A stretch of 64,000 bases of DNA from the NCBI GenBank assembly GCA_013399855.1, contig VXAY01002384.1, forward strand, positions 634,715-698,714, given 5' to 3'. This stretch comes from Oxyruncus cristatus. Lineage: Eukaryota; Chordata; Aves; Passeriformes; Cotingidae. Both the position numbers and the translations under genes were made by a program. The notes beneath the pieces are model-generated. The model worked only from the letters and a program-made list of their open reading frames with translations, did no database searches and was not told where the DNA came from. This document shows, one piece after another, positions 36,021 to 49,100 of the stretch. Positions within the stretch are counted from its first letter, which is position 1; the number at the start of each line of letters is the position of its first letter.

Positions 36021-38803
36021 CTTTTTTAATCACTCTGCTTTATGGTCGCAGTGTGAAAGAGAGCAGAGCCAGATCTGAGACTCAGTCATCTGACTTTTTC
36101 TGGTCTTGCACTGCCGTGACTCTGTGATATTGGTAAAAGTTAAGGAAAAAAAAGAAAGGAAGCTCCAAGATCAGAAAAAAAAAGACTTAGTGCTTCTGCA
36201 TCATCTACTCGTTTGACCTGTCACCACGACAAAATGATCATTGAGTGTGAAGGGAAGGTGCAAACAAACCCAAAGAACATTTCTTCAGAAACAAAGTAAC
36301 AAATCAGCCTGCAAACAGTAGACAGACATCTTCACATACCCCGAACAGAAAACCCTACAAAACCAAAACCAAACACAGCGAAACCCCTCAGCCTATAAAT
36401 GAAACCTCAAGGTTTCTTGGGGTTGAGAGGTTGCTGTAGCTGTGCTGGATACAAAGCATGAGGGAGAGGAGGGTTGACCCTTTGCAGCTGCTCTGGCAGT
36501 CCTGGTCCTGCAGCCTGCCTGAACATTTATACCATGTCTGGAGTTTTAGGGTTATGAAAGCTGGTCAGAAGGCTCTGGTGTCTGTCCGTGGGTGTTGAGA
36601 GTCGGTGCAGATTTACCCCAAGTTCTGTGATGTGCAGAGGCACCAATGTGAGTTCCAGCGTCTCCTCAGAGCCTGGCACAGCGAGGCACTCGGTGTAGAA
36701 ATTGTTTCTGAATGTCAAAACAGTCCCTCCTGAGCTGCCTGTTGCACAGAGGGGTGTGGTTGAAGGTGGCTGATGGAGCCACTGCCTGACTGGCCTGTCA
36801 TGTCTGGTGGCAGTGATGGACTGAGAGGATCCTGTTGGTCCCCACGCCAGCACTTGCACCAGGCACTTTCTGCAGCCACCAGTGGTGGTTGTTGCTGTTG
36901 TGCTCAGTGTGCACTTCTCAGGCTGCTGTCGAGGTAATACCAATAAACCAACAGGAAAAATACAGGAATTTTTTTCTAAAGTAACTTTTGCTTTCCATGG
37001 GTAAGTGAGTTTGGCCGAGTTTGGCCAAGCTGGGCTCTCCATTAAAAGCTCTGTTGTAACAAGGATGGAAAGGTGTAAAAGAAGTGCAAAAGGAAGCTGT
37101 ATGTTATTTTTGTATATATTCTTGGCTGGCTGTGAAGTGTTCAGAGCAAAAGTTTTTTATGTATGTCTAAAATAGCTGTCAGTTGATTCAGAAAATGTGG
37201 GAAGTACCAAACTAAGCAATCTCCTTACAGTAAATAATTCTTTCCCTGCCAGAAGAGTAGAGGGATTTACAAGCTGAGCAGAGATGGTTCTGAAGTTCTG
37301 TGTGAAGAAGACCTCTTGTGCTTGTTGTTTGATTCCCCAGATGAGCTCTTTGGACTGAAAGTAGAAGCAAACTCGTAACGTAACAACTTTACTCTTGTGT
37401 TTTGGTCCCTACTGGGATGTTTCTTTTAGGGTCACGAGGTCCCCTTGTCCTGAGTGGTTTCTTTTCCCTGCCAGCATAGCAAGTGTCCTGTCACAGGCAA
37501 CAACGTAGAGGAAGTATCTGTATTTGCCATTTTGGATATTTTAAGTCATTGACTGAATTTTGCTGGCCTGAACTCAGCTCCAGAAGAAATAGGCCTTGGA
37601 GGGACAGGGAGAGTAAAGCAGCCCTCGAAAGGGGGGAAGGAAATGTAAGGTTTGTGAGACACCAAGGCCTTATAAAACCTGGTTGGCCTGGTTTTCTTCC
37701 CTCTTCAGAGCATTCGCTCTCCTGCTTAGATATGAGGTTTTTTGAAGTGAGCTCTCCTTCTTTACTGCCAAACAACTGCTACTGTTGGCTTCTCAATATA
37801 CTTTCTGGAGTCTAGATCCTCTGGTAATACATGAATTGGTGTAGCTCTGCTTGATCCAGGCCTGATTTGCAGCCCATCGTGATTTGAGTGGGGACTGGTT
37901 GTATTTACCTTTAAGAGGTGTGCGGGATCCTACTTTGAAGTATTAGCTTTGACATGAGACTTGAGGTTTAGCATCTGGATGTGAATTTACATTTTATGAA
38001 TATTTGCTATTGCACTGAGTCAAACAAAACCTCAACAGGGAGGACAACCACCACTCCCAGGGTAAAAGCCTGGGGTTGGTACCACTTTTTTTTCTTCCTA
38101 ATTTTTTTTCCTTGCCCCTAGAGCCTCCTGATAGCCCACGTTACCATTTAGTTGTCATGTGCTGCTCCCTGGCCCTGTTGGTTTCTCAGCTTAGAAACAG
38201 CTGCCATGTGATGTGAATGATATTTTAAAGTCCTGTGTTTGAGTTCCTGTGATAGCAATGTGCAGAGAATTGGCAAGCTCTGGGAAACAAAATGGCATGC
38301 TTTATTTTGTCACTAGAAGTCTGTTCAATCTGCTATTTGATTCTCTGTAGCATTTTGATTAAGAGCTCCAGTGAAGTTATGTGAAAAGTGAAAATCCTCT
38401 TTATTCTTTCTCTCCAGGAAAATGAGACGCACAGCATTGTCAAAATATTTGCCTAATCTTGCAGATTTGGATACTTGTTGTCGTTCTTCTGACAGACCAA
38501 AACAATGGTCATTAAATAAGAAGCAGATGCAATAAGTGTGTGAGCCCAGCTTACGGGAGAGACGGAGGGGGGAGCTGCCAGCAGCACTCACTGAGCACTG
38601 CAGAATAAAGAAAAACAAAAACTTTCCTCGCTCTTGTACCCCATAAATAATCACTGTCCTTTTGTAATCTAGGCATTGTACGTTTCTGCATTGGTGTTTT
38701 CATATGTTCTGGTGCAATATTGACTTCAAATCCAGATGCTCCTTTTGGCTTACTTCAATGTCTTCCTTGCCAGGAAACGAAAATGCCAAAGAAATGCTTT
38801 ATC
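36021..38803. other. Non-coding stretch
   Basis: A minus-strand frame of 171 codons (36527-37042) has a non-repetitive composition, but no recognisable domain and no splice logic. GAGTTTGGCC is duplicated in tandem at 37008-37027. Nothing else is supported. Confidence 0.45.
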
Positions 38804-38905
38804 TTGGGGTTTTTTTTGTGCGTTTTTGTTTGTTTGTTTTGATGTTTCTTTGTTGGTGGTGGTTTTGGGGTGGGGTTTTGTTGTTGTTTGGTTTTTCTTT
38901 TCTTA
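38804..38905 (+). repeat. G/T-only low-complexity tract
   Basis: About 100 bases almost entirely G and T, with (GTTT)n, (GTT)n and GGTGGTGGTTTTGGGGTGGGG near 38855-38875. The G-runs meet the loose requirements for a G-quadruplex on the plus strand. Strong strand asymmetry. Confidence 0.75.
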
Positions 38906-39360
38906 TGGACTGGGTTTTTTTCCCCTTTTCTAGTTTCACTCACTGCAGCACAGTTATTTTAGTACGAAAGGAAGAATGTGGCTGTGCTAAGTTATGTTTG
39001 CAGTTTTGTATGATTGGGAAGACAGAAACCCCCCTAAACAAAACCCTGAGAGCTGATAAATTGTCCTTCAAGATGTAGAGTATGTTTCTTGAGCAGGTAG
39101 CTATTAAGGTCTGGTTTGTGGTTGCAAAGCTGCTATGGGGACTCATCATGACATTGGTCCAAAATCCGCCTTAAATTATAGATAGAATTAAAGCTTTCCA
39201 GCTTTACTATTGCTCCAGTTCTTCACTCAAACCCTAAGAATTAAAGGTCTGCCTTTAAGAAAGGGAACTGAATTGTTGTTGAGGGTCTCCATTCTGTGAT
39301 CTGTGTGTGTTCAAGCTCGTCTCTGATTGCTGTCAGCGTTCGTGTTTTCTTGCGTGTCCT

Positions 39361-39411
39361 TAAAGTTATCCATAAGTTAAAGTTATCCATAAGTTAAAGT
39401 TATCCATAAGT
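39361..39411. repeat. Exact 17-bp triplication
   Basis: TAAAGTTATCCATAAGT occurs three times head to tail without a mismatch (39361-39377, 39378-39394, 39395-39411). Exactness implies a recent expansion and probable length polymorphism. Confidence 0.95.
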
Positions 39412-39570
39412 TACAGGTTTCAGCCTGCGTGTGATGATTCTTGATCCTTGAGTTAAAAATAAAACTGAACATTGGCAACATGGTTGTGTAACTCTGTGGC
39501 ACTCCAGACTCTCCCTGCTGCCCCACCCTCCAGATCCTCGCATCTCCCGTGGGACGGTGCGGGAGCGCAG

Positions 39571-39605
39571 GCGTGCACACACACGTGTGCACACACGTGT
39601 GCACG
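39571..39605. repeat. 35-bp alternating purine-pyrimidine tract with two E-boxes
   Basis: Every step from 39571 to 39605 alternates purine and pyrimidine (GCGTGCACACACAC, GTGTGCACACAC, GTGTGCACG), the classic requirement for Z-DNA. It holds two CACGTG E-boxes (39582-39587 and 39594-39599) exactly 12 bp apart. Confidence 0.85.
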
Positions 39606-42600
39606 GCCAAGTCTGGCAGTGAGAACACGCGGAAAGCGCTGGGGTTGGCAGGGAGGCTGCACAGTAAGGACAGGGAGACCAGCGTTTGGACAATACATCG
39701 CTCAGACGAGTCAGTGTAACAGGCTGTCTCCAAACCAGAGCTGCCACAGTCGTGCAGCGTGTTGTGTTCCACCAGTCCCGTATTTCTGGAGGAAAGTCCG
39801 CAGCGTGCGGCCTTCAAATCAGCTCAGAGCGACTTGCTTTGCAAAAACCTCTTCTGGGTCGGCGGTGTCCCAGTTCTACACCAGTCCCTCAGTGTGCAGT
39901 GACTCAGAGCAGATGGCTGAGACCTGTCTGCAAAGACCTTTTGCATCAGGGTTTTCTATTTTTTAAGGTATGATGAGTGTGCTCAGGGCTTAGGTCTAAA
40001 AAGACTAATCCACGGCTTTGTTCATGGACTTCCATCACGCTGACTTATGGCTTGGATTTCTTTGTGTACAATGGTTGTCACTGGAACTCCCTGGCAAGGC
40101 TTCAGGGGATGTCCTTCCATGTGTCCTGTGCATTCCACTGTATCCTAGTCTTGTCCTGCTGGTAGAAAAGCCACTCACTACTGGAATTTTGCTTTCCCAG
40201 ACTCTGGGGGCAGAATGAGGCATTGCCTTGCTTGGGTCCTCACTGCAGACAGTGCCCCAGCAGGTGGAGATTTGCTTTGATATCAAGGGCATGGAGCTCT
40301 CTGGGAGAACTGGATCTCGTTAGTCCAAGATTTATGAGCTGCAGTGCGTTTTAAGTGCTCCTGGTGCCTATTCACAGCCTCAGTGTTGCCATGCTCCACA
40401 TACAGAACAGCTAAAAGCGTCTGCCGTTGTGTTTGGCTCCGGGGTGTTGCTATAGTATTTGCTTTGGATTCTTCAGAGTTTCTTATTTTTGCTAGTGTGT
40501 AAAGGGTTATGCACGACGGGTAAGGCAGGAAGCGTTGTAGAGATCATTGTCTGGATTCTACACTTAGAGGTACATATTTCCCTAATCACTTCTTTAATTA
40601 ACATTTTGTCTTGGGTATGAGATACTCGGAGCCTGTGAGATACCCAAAACAGTCTATTTTATATATCTTTCTGGAGGGGGGAAAAAAAAAAAGATACTGT
40701 TAAAAAGAAAAATTTGGAAGCAGCTAGCCAGATAATAATTCTCTTCCTGTAGCTCCGTGTCAATGGAGAAGTGGTTCTTCTGGCCAAAGCTTAAAACCAG
40801 TCAAATCAACCCAATACCCAGGTTTAAACATCTGGAAAAAATATTATAATTCTTGAGAGAAAGACAAAAATGTTGATCCTTAGCTGTGGTTAGAGGGACC
40901 TTACTCACACATGTATAGCTCCAGGGTGCACAGACAATACTTCAGTGGGCAAAGCCCGGTGCAAATGTTGGATCTCTGTTGAGGGTTTTCATCTTTCCCT
41001 CTGGGTCTGTTCCTGCTGGGGCTGAAAGTGCCATTCAGAAACCAAGTTCTGGCTGTCAGTGACCCCACTCCACCTCTTTTCTTTTTTTCCCTTTTTTTCC
41101 TCCCCCTCCCATCTCTCTGGCAGGTTGGGGTTTTAATGCAGAATAGTGTGTCTCATCTCTCTGCTGCCTGACATGCAGAACTGGGGGTTATTTTAGGCAG
41201 CACCCCTGAAGTCCCTGACACAGGCAGCTCTTGAGTCTCCAGGGACATTGTGTCTCAGGTGAAAGAACTGTGGTCCACTGTGGGGCCCTCCTCGTGGAGC
41301 CCTTCAAAAGCAGAGTGGATGAAGCAGTGACCTTTGGAAGAGTTTGGTTACGTTTGATGGGAATGGAATTACACCATTTTTCCCTCTATTGACACGAGAA
41401 TATTGCATTCATTTATTTTTACTTGAAGACTGTTGTCTCAGCACATGGATGTTTCTTGTACGTAGTGTGATGCATTTGGGTACCTTCAAGATTCTCAAGG
41501 GAGAAACAACTGAAGCACCAAAAGTGATCTGTATTTTTCTCTTGTGTTTTCTGAGGGTTTGGTTGTGTTTCCTGAGCTTGACTGATGCTTGTGAAAATCA
41601 GACCACTGGTGTAAGTGCCCAAACTTGAACTCCTGACTTAGTCTTCCTGGAGGGGGAACTTGTAAGAGCAGCTTTGTCTTGTTGTAGCTGAGAGTAGAAG
41701 CCTTAACTCTTCCAGTGAGGGCTGCAGCCACTGAGAACCTCCCATTCACAACCTCCTGATTAATTCCAAGCTCAGGTTTAAAGCCAGTCATAAGTTAATG
41801 TAAGAGATAAGAGAAATAAGTGCTCCTCAGATGTTCAAAATATTTTTTTCTCAGATTGTAGTTTCTCAGTAGCAGCTTCAGCTAACTTGTAAGGGGACTG
41901 TGGCAAAGCAAACTGACTTGAATTAATATTTTTTAATCAGTGAAATTAAGCTGAGGGCCAACTGGAAGACTTTGGTTCTACTGGAATAACATCTCTGATT
42001 AGCTTGGGGCTAAATTACTAATTCCAGTGAGGGATTTTGAATTTTTCATTGGGCTTAATGTGCAAAGCCCTTAAATATTCTGTCATATTTAGTAATCTGA
42101 AATACCAGGACCCTGTGAATCTGTGTCTAAACGACTAAACCCCACAAAAATAATGCTAAAGTTTTTGCTTTAATATTCTAAACTAAACAGATGTTGCCTT
42201 TACTGACATTTTCTGAATCTCTACTGAGCAATAGTATATTATTTGAATATTTTTAATGTGACAAGTTCTTGGGTGTTAAGATTTCAATGCAATTCAGCAC
42301 ACACAAACTTAGAGCATTGACACCAATTAAATCTTACCAAAAAGCTTTAACATTTTCTGAATATTGTACCCTAATGATGGCAGCTTGGTGAGATGCTATT
42401 TCATGTTTGCTGTTTAGATATGTATCTGCTGAAATGAATATAAATTGAGTTCCAGCTCTTGATTAGTAATCTATACAGCTGTGAGCTTGAACTCTGTAAA
42501 ATCTGGGGGTTTTGCAATTCAGGAGGGGGGAAAAAGTGGACAATTTCAACAATAATAAGAGGCGTTGGTGATCCGAATTAAATGGCTGATGGTAATTGTG

Positions 42601-42849
42601 ATAGCTTACAAAGAATGATGTTATTTACAAAAGCTCCTTTTTGCATGGAATCTGACGTCTTCTCCCACGAGCTTGCTTATAATTCATATTCCACTTTAAT
42701 ATGCCTGCAAAATGTGCTTTCTTTCTGTATACGTATTATTTTTAGGATGTTATGTTTCCTTGGTGCATACACAATGAGCCTGAAATCCTGTAGGAATGTG
42801 TTTAATTTGAAAGTTTTATCCTCTGGGCCTGGTTAATTCAAATAGGAGG
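39606..42849. other. Non-coding stretch
   Basis: No supported gene. The AT-rich part at 41940-42840 looks like ordinary unique sequence, with several ATTA-type cores but no tight cluster. Confidence 0.45.
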
Positions 42850-43140
42850 CTCAGAACGGTGCTGCAGCGCCGGCAAGAATGCGGGGATGGCAAATGCTGT
42901 GCACAAAGGCAGCGGAGCCTGTGCGGCTGCAGCGCCTGGGCTGGAAGGGGCCACTGTCCTCCAGACCTGCCTCCTGGAGCCGCTCTGCTCCCTTCTTCCC
43001 TCTGTCAGGCCTGGGAAGTGAACCTTTGGGCAGCTTTGCTTTCCGTTGTGCCCTGAGCATCCTTCCCAGGCATCCCCTGGCCGCGGCCCTCCCCGATCCT
43101 CGCTGAGCCGCTGCGGAGCGGGAGCTGCCTGACTTCCCTG
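42850..43140. promoter_or_regulatory. Small CpG-rich island
   Basis: About 17 CpGs by hand count in roughly 300 bp, concentrated at 42860-42935 and 43080-43120. It is weaker than the island at 29.7 kb. It could be a minor promoter, an enhancer-type orphan island or a local GC peak. The 199-codon minus-strand frame across it has no recognisable content. Confidence 0.4.
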
Positions 43141-46100
43141 CTGCTCATTCCCGCTGCCTGGACAGGATTTGGGGAGCCTTTGGTGGTGTCTTTTAAAGCT
43201 GCAAAAAACTCCCCCCCAGCAACTGAGCAGTGGCCAGTTCAGGCCCCCACCCTGCTGGGTTTTTTGGTAGGTGGAAGGAGCACACTGGCTCGGAGAGCAG
43301 TAAGCCATGTTTGAGTGTGCAGGAATGTGAGAGCCGAGGAATTCCAGTGTGCAGCCTGCTGGAAAGCGCTGCTGGCTCATGGGCAGCAGAGGGGAACGGG
43401 CCTTGAAACGATGGCTGCGGAGAGAAATGAAAGGCATTTTTTATAATACCCTGGGCAGCACACGCAGGATGTTATGTCTGGCTCGGGCTGGGCTGACGTG
43501 GTGCCTCGGATTTTAATTTTTTTTTTTTTTTTTCCCTCATAATGCTGGAAAAACAGCTATAAAGGAAATTCAGAGATAGAAATGGAACAAAATTAAAATG
43601 AAAAGCAAGCTTTATATTTCACAGTGAATAATTTGCAGCATCTTCCCTCAAAGAAATTGGGCTGCCACTAGAGATATGGAGCAAGCAGCATAAAATTTTC
43701 TGCAGATTTACAATCCACTTGAATATCCAAATTATGGCAGCCCCATGCTGTGACCTGGGAGAAGGCACAGTTGTGGGCAGCTGTGGGGTGGGGTTGGGAG
43801 ATGCCTCCAAGCCACTCAGCTAAAGGAGCATTTCGACTGTGTGTTAGAAAGGAGGAGGCAGTAGGGTGGAGAAAATGGTTGGGAACTTCTGGCTTGTAGT
43901 TGGCCGAGGAACATCTCCAGGTTTGTACACACTGATGCAGGAAGGGAAGGTATTAACTCCTTCCTTGAAAAGGGATGTGCATTTTCTGGAGAGTCGTGTG
44001 TCCTTCTCTCCAAGTACTTCTGGAGGGTGGAGCGGGTCTTTCCATTGCTGCTCATGAGCAACTGGAGTTCAAACTTGCTCCTTTCTGGAAAGGGGGTGCA
44101 GTCAGATTTTTCTCTGGTCTCTCTGATGCTGGACCTCTCTTCGATTCAAGAGAGTGCTCAGACCTGTACCCTTCTCAAAATATTTCAGGCTCTGTGCAGT
44201 CCTTCCCCACCATGGGGTTCACCAGCCACACCCCAAAACGGACCCTCTCTTTTTAGAGAGAGCCCAGACGTGTGTGTACATGGAGGAAATCCCAGTCCGT
44301 GCCATATACCTGGTAGTGGCTGTAGGCTGTCAACTGCCTCATTTATTTCAGTGTATTAATAATGCCAGTCCCTGAGGGTGATTATTGTCTCTGGAGTTTG
44401 CCGTGTGCAAGTGCTTTTCTGTCCCTATGAATTCAGTAATCAAAGTCCCACTGGCAGGGCCAGTGCTGAGCAGCCCCTGCCTTAGTAAAGATAAGCTGTG
44501 GTTTGGGGGTTTTTTTCCTTTTTTTTTTTTTAGGCTGAGCCTTAGATTGCCCAAGAATTTTTGTGTCCCTACTGCTGGTTTTCATATACAGTCCAGATAC
44601 GAAACAGAGGCTCTCTTTAATAATTTTAAATATTAAGAGGTAGAAGAGAATAGAAAAGCCACACCATTATATCTGCATCTTGCTTAAAAAGAACGTGCTT
44701 TGTGTGAAGAAAGAACAAATTGTTCATTTGAGTTCAGTGCCTTCTTCAGCTTTCAGAAGTCGCAGGGAAAGAGTTACTCCCCTTGCTTCCCTAGGAGTGT
44801 ACACTGGGATTTCTAGCTCACATTTATTTTGCTGAGACTTTGGAGTCAAGTTTTTATATGTAGTTTTTGATGTAGGACCTAATTAGGCGCTACACATCTT
44901 AATACTTTTTTTGCTACATCTGCATTAAAGATGGCATTGCATATATTTGCATACAATTTACATTTAAAAGTTAGCCATGCTGTGTGCAGTAATCATTTTA
45001 ACAAAGTACCATTGACAGTCAATATACATACACATACAGAACAGGTGGGGGTTCTGGGAATAAGCATACAAAAACATATGGGTGCACACTGCTGGCCTCG
45101 TCAAGCAGCCTTGAGAAATCTGGCACTCTTTTTTAGCGTGATTAGTTTGTTGGGATCCCATTTCCCACAAACAAAATAAGCTTAAAGGTTAGAGCTCCGG
45201 CTTTAACTGGAACCTGCGAGTGCCAGGCTGTGTGTCCCACTCTCAATTTAAGTGGGAGCTAAAAATCATGTCCCTGGGAAGGTGTGAGGTTACTGCAGTG
45301 TAGTTCTGGCAGGCAGCAGGTAGCTGGGTTACTAATTTGTGTCCAGAAGTACCGCCAGCGGTCAGTGGTGGAAAATCCTGAGGGGTTTTTTGGTGTTTTC
45401 CCGTGGAAGCACAGTGGGTTGTTCAACTTGTCATTTGCCTCAGATCTGAAGAGGAATCTACTGGCGGCAGGAGGTCACCGAGGAAATGAAGTGAGTTACC
45501 TCGCAGGACGAGGAGTCTGTGTGTGCTGACACTTGGGCCAAGCCTTTAGTCCATGAGCAGCAGATTTACATCTGAACAGTCGGTTTAAAGAACACGTCAA
45601 CAGAAGTGTCTGTGTTTTACTTGGCAAAACTCGGCCTTTCTGTTTGCTCGTTTGCTTAGGGGGATCAAGATTTCTCATTTCACGATTATGATGATGTCAA
45701 AACCTTTTCAGACTTTTTAAAAAGGCATGAAAAGAGCTTGGATTGAGTCGGCTGGTGCTTAGGCTGGTAAAGATCAGACAGAGGCATGTTCTTTGCAGAC
45801 AGACTTCAGAGCTGATTCTCTGAGGTGGAAACTGGGAGTTGGACTTTCATGCTCCGGATGAGTTGTATGAAGTAGCAGAGTCAAATGTTAATTTATGTCT
45901 CGGTGGTTAAGTAATAAGAAAAATCAAGAAGGATGAATAAAATCTTCTACAATCTCTCATCTACAGGCAAATAATTTTACTTCTTTGCATTTACTTATCT
46001 GTCTGCTTTCATCTGTGTAGACATCACAGGCAGCTGAGGTTTGGCAAGTTGGCAAGCTGATGAATTAAGGATTTCATTTTGCAGTATTGAAGTTAACTGG

Positions 46101-49100
46101 CCTTTATCCATTGTCTCGGTCAGATGCTGTAGAAACATGAGTTCCTCTGCTAGTTCAGGAACAGAACAAATCCTCCCTGCTGCAGTATTCCCAGAGAAAT
46201 GGAAAGGGTTTCTAAATCATGCAGCCTCTTAAACCTGCTGTCACTGGTTTCAAATCAAACACATTTCCTGTAGCAGTCCTGCTAATGTGGACAGTAATAC
46301 TTTGGATTGTCAGTGATGTCAGTGTTTGTATCTTAAAAAGCACGTGCGAGTAAAGGTTTTCAACGAGGTCAATATTTCAAGAGTACTGACGTAAAGTCAA
46401 GGATTTTTGCCTGTTTAGAACTTAGTTCTTCTCCCTTCTCTGTGCTGTGCTTCAGTTTCTCTGCAGACAATGCAGCACACGCACGAGGATGTGATACCTG
46501 CGTTGCCTATCAAGTTTAGGACAGCACGAAGATGTGAGTCTTGACTCAGCTCCTGGATCTCTAATCTTTTGATGCTGAGAGAAAACATGCCTGAAAATAG
46601 CTTGGTTTGCTCCTAAAACAAAAAAAAAAAAAAAACAACAAACCACCCTACATGGTGTTTAAGTAATTTGTGTATTAACTTTGTGCTTCCTGACATTCCC
46701 AATTTTTTTTTGTAGCATCACCTCATCCAAAGCAATCAAAGAGCTTTTTCCATAGAGGCCCTTTTCAGACAAAAGGCTTTCAGAGCAGCTTTTCTGTAAG
46801 TGCATTTCTACACCATGTGAATTCCGTAAAAATAAGTTCTGAAAATGATTTCCATATCTGCTTAGCAAAATACGAGCTTAGTTTCAAATCCCGTGAACTC
46901 TGAAGTGGCCCCTCCTTGGAGAGTGCTCTTCTGAGGTAACATTTCTGCTTTTGTATTTATAGACAGACATTCTAATTATCTGGATGATGATAATGAATGT
47001 GTTGCTTATAACCTATTCTGTGAGGGTTGAAAAAGCTGGAGGGTGACTGTAGATACTGCTCGTGTCTTAAATGATGAGAAACTAAAACATAAGAGAAGAA
47101 TGCAGAAAATGGAGCATAAAAAATTAATGTTTTACTAATGAAAATCTTCCAGATTAAGCACAAAAAGGAGAGGGAAAAGGGAAAGAAATTCCCACAGTAA
47201 ACAACTGAGAGGTTTGAATCCAACACAGAATGCTCTATGTATAATTGATGATTAGAATTTATTTTGATTGCGCTGCTCTTTTTCCTTTGTACCACCAAAG
47301 CTTAACTGCACTGTAAAATTTGTCAGGAAGGAAATGAGTGGCTTTGGGGTTTCTAGTTCTCACTACATATAAACACCAAATCCTTGTGGGTTTTGTCACC
47401 TGGAGAGGTTTTTTTTTTGGATGATTAGTTAATGTGAGTTGGCCATAGCTGTTGATGCTAGCTATAAATAATTAGTTGCACTGGTATTTAAAGTGCCATC
47501 CTTACAGATCAATTGTAGCAAACCCCTGAAATCAGTGAGACCCTTCATGGGATGCAAATATTGTTGCAGACAGCCAGCAGACTCAGGCAGTTGATACTTC
47601 CTTTGCATTTTTCTGTCCTTCCCGTTTTTCGGTGCTGCCATGTGCCTGGGAGAATCAGAACTGTAAATTCAGACTTTGGTGTAGGACATCAGAACTAGTA
47701 GTGAATTCCCCCAGAGAGAGGACGGGGTGATTCCCAGGAGCTGCCCGAAGACTTCACAATTTTTGCCATTGTATAATGGACAAAACTAAGGGCTTTGAAA
47801 GTCTTTCCAGGGAAAGACAGAATATATGGGAGGGAAGCAAAGATCCCTTCTAAGCTCAATTATCAAGGGATTCTGTGGGCATTAAGGTGCCCCTGGGCAA
47901 CCTGAGCTAGCTCTGAATTTAGCCCAGACTTTACTGGGCTGTAGTGACGTGAAATTTTCTTCTTACAGTTTTTATAAATGACACATAACATTTTTCAATG
48001 TCACATGGCTCTTTTTGAGTGAGAACCACTGTTCCTGCTGCAATTAGTGGGTTTTATTTGGATTTATCACTAAACAGCCTTTGGCATTTAATAGCAAAGG
48101 AATGTTGTTGTTGCTGTAGCACATGCGCTCCCAAATGTTGGAAATATGGTGGCATATGTTCTTTTAGTGCATGTTTTAAGAATTACTATTAACTTTTAAA
48201 AGGCAATATTTTGAAATTGTGAGAAATTAGGCACAAAATCTCGTGGATCTTTTGTATTCATTTCATGCACAGTATAGAGATCCTTTGGGAATGCTGCCAT
48301 TATTTCATAATTGCATTGCTTGGCTGTTACTCATTTAAACAGAGAACTACATTTTTCCAAAATAGTTACTCTGACCTTTGGGCAATTACCATATGGCTTG
48401 TCAAATAGGTGCTCAGCATTCTTTAGCATATTGCCTCTAATGCAGTCTGATGTGCTCTTAATACTGGGTGAAAAATTAAATTTGTGGTGTACTCAGTCAC
48501 TCTATGCAGCATGCAGATCTCTGAGAGCTGGGGATAAATGTGTCTGTGGAGGGGGAACTGCAAGACTGTGCATCTAGTGAAGCTGGAATGGAAAGTAAGA
48601 GAAATCTCTGCAATGATTTGTACTTAAATTTATGCTCCGAAACGATAGAAGCAGGCTAAGCTGGGAATCTGTAAAATACTTGACAGCCTGTGCATTACCA
48701 GTCGGGGAGTATTTTAGAAATCAGTTGAAATAGGGAGGTTTTACATAGCTGTTTTCTACTTTTAGCTATTTAATGCTCCGAGTTGTTCCATGTTTAGTGA
48801 TGTAGATTTGGGTTCAAAAACAAGTAATGCCAAAATTTACCACGGAGAGGAAATGACTTACAAAACTGTGCCCAGGAAATGAGAGCACTGTCAGTTTATT
48901 GCACGTGTTGGTCACTCAGGTGAAGCCTCTGGACACTTCTTGGGTTGTAGCACACAACAGCTGCATATGGAGACATTCTGACTAAAAAGCTCCCCGGCAG
49001 GCAGGGTAGCAGTGTTTGCAGTTCATGTGTTGATCGATCTGCCTGCTTTTATTTATTTTCCTTTCAGTTCTGCAAATTAGTAAATTAGTAAACCCTTGAT

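Noticed and set aside
36527..37042. 171-codon minus-strand frame
   Set aside because: Balanced composition drew attention, but no recognisable motif, no acceptor/donor pair fitting it and no phase match to the other candidates.
42838..43437. 199-codon minus-strand frame
   Set aside because: GC-rich second island; composition-driven and without domain features.
45500..45571. Minus-strand exon-like block with plausible splice ends
   Set aside because: Entry and exit phases are incompatible with the candidate chain, and the donor (GAG|GTAACT) is only moderate.
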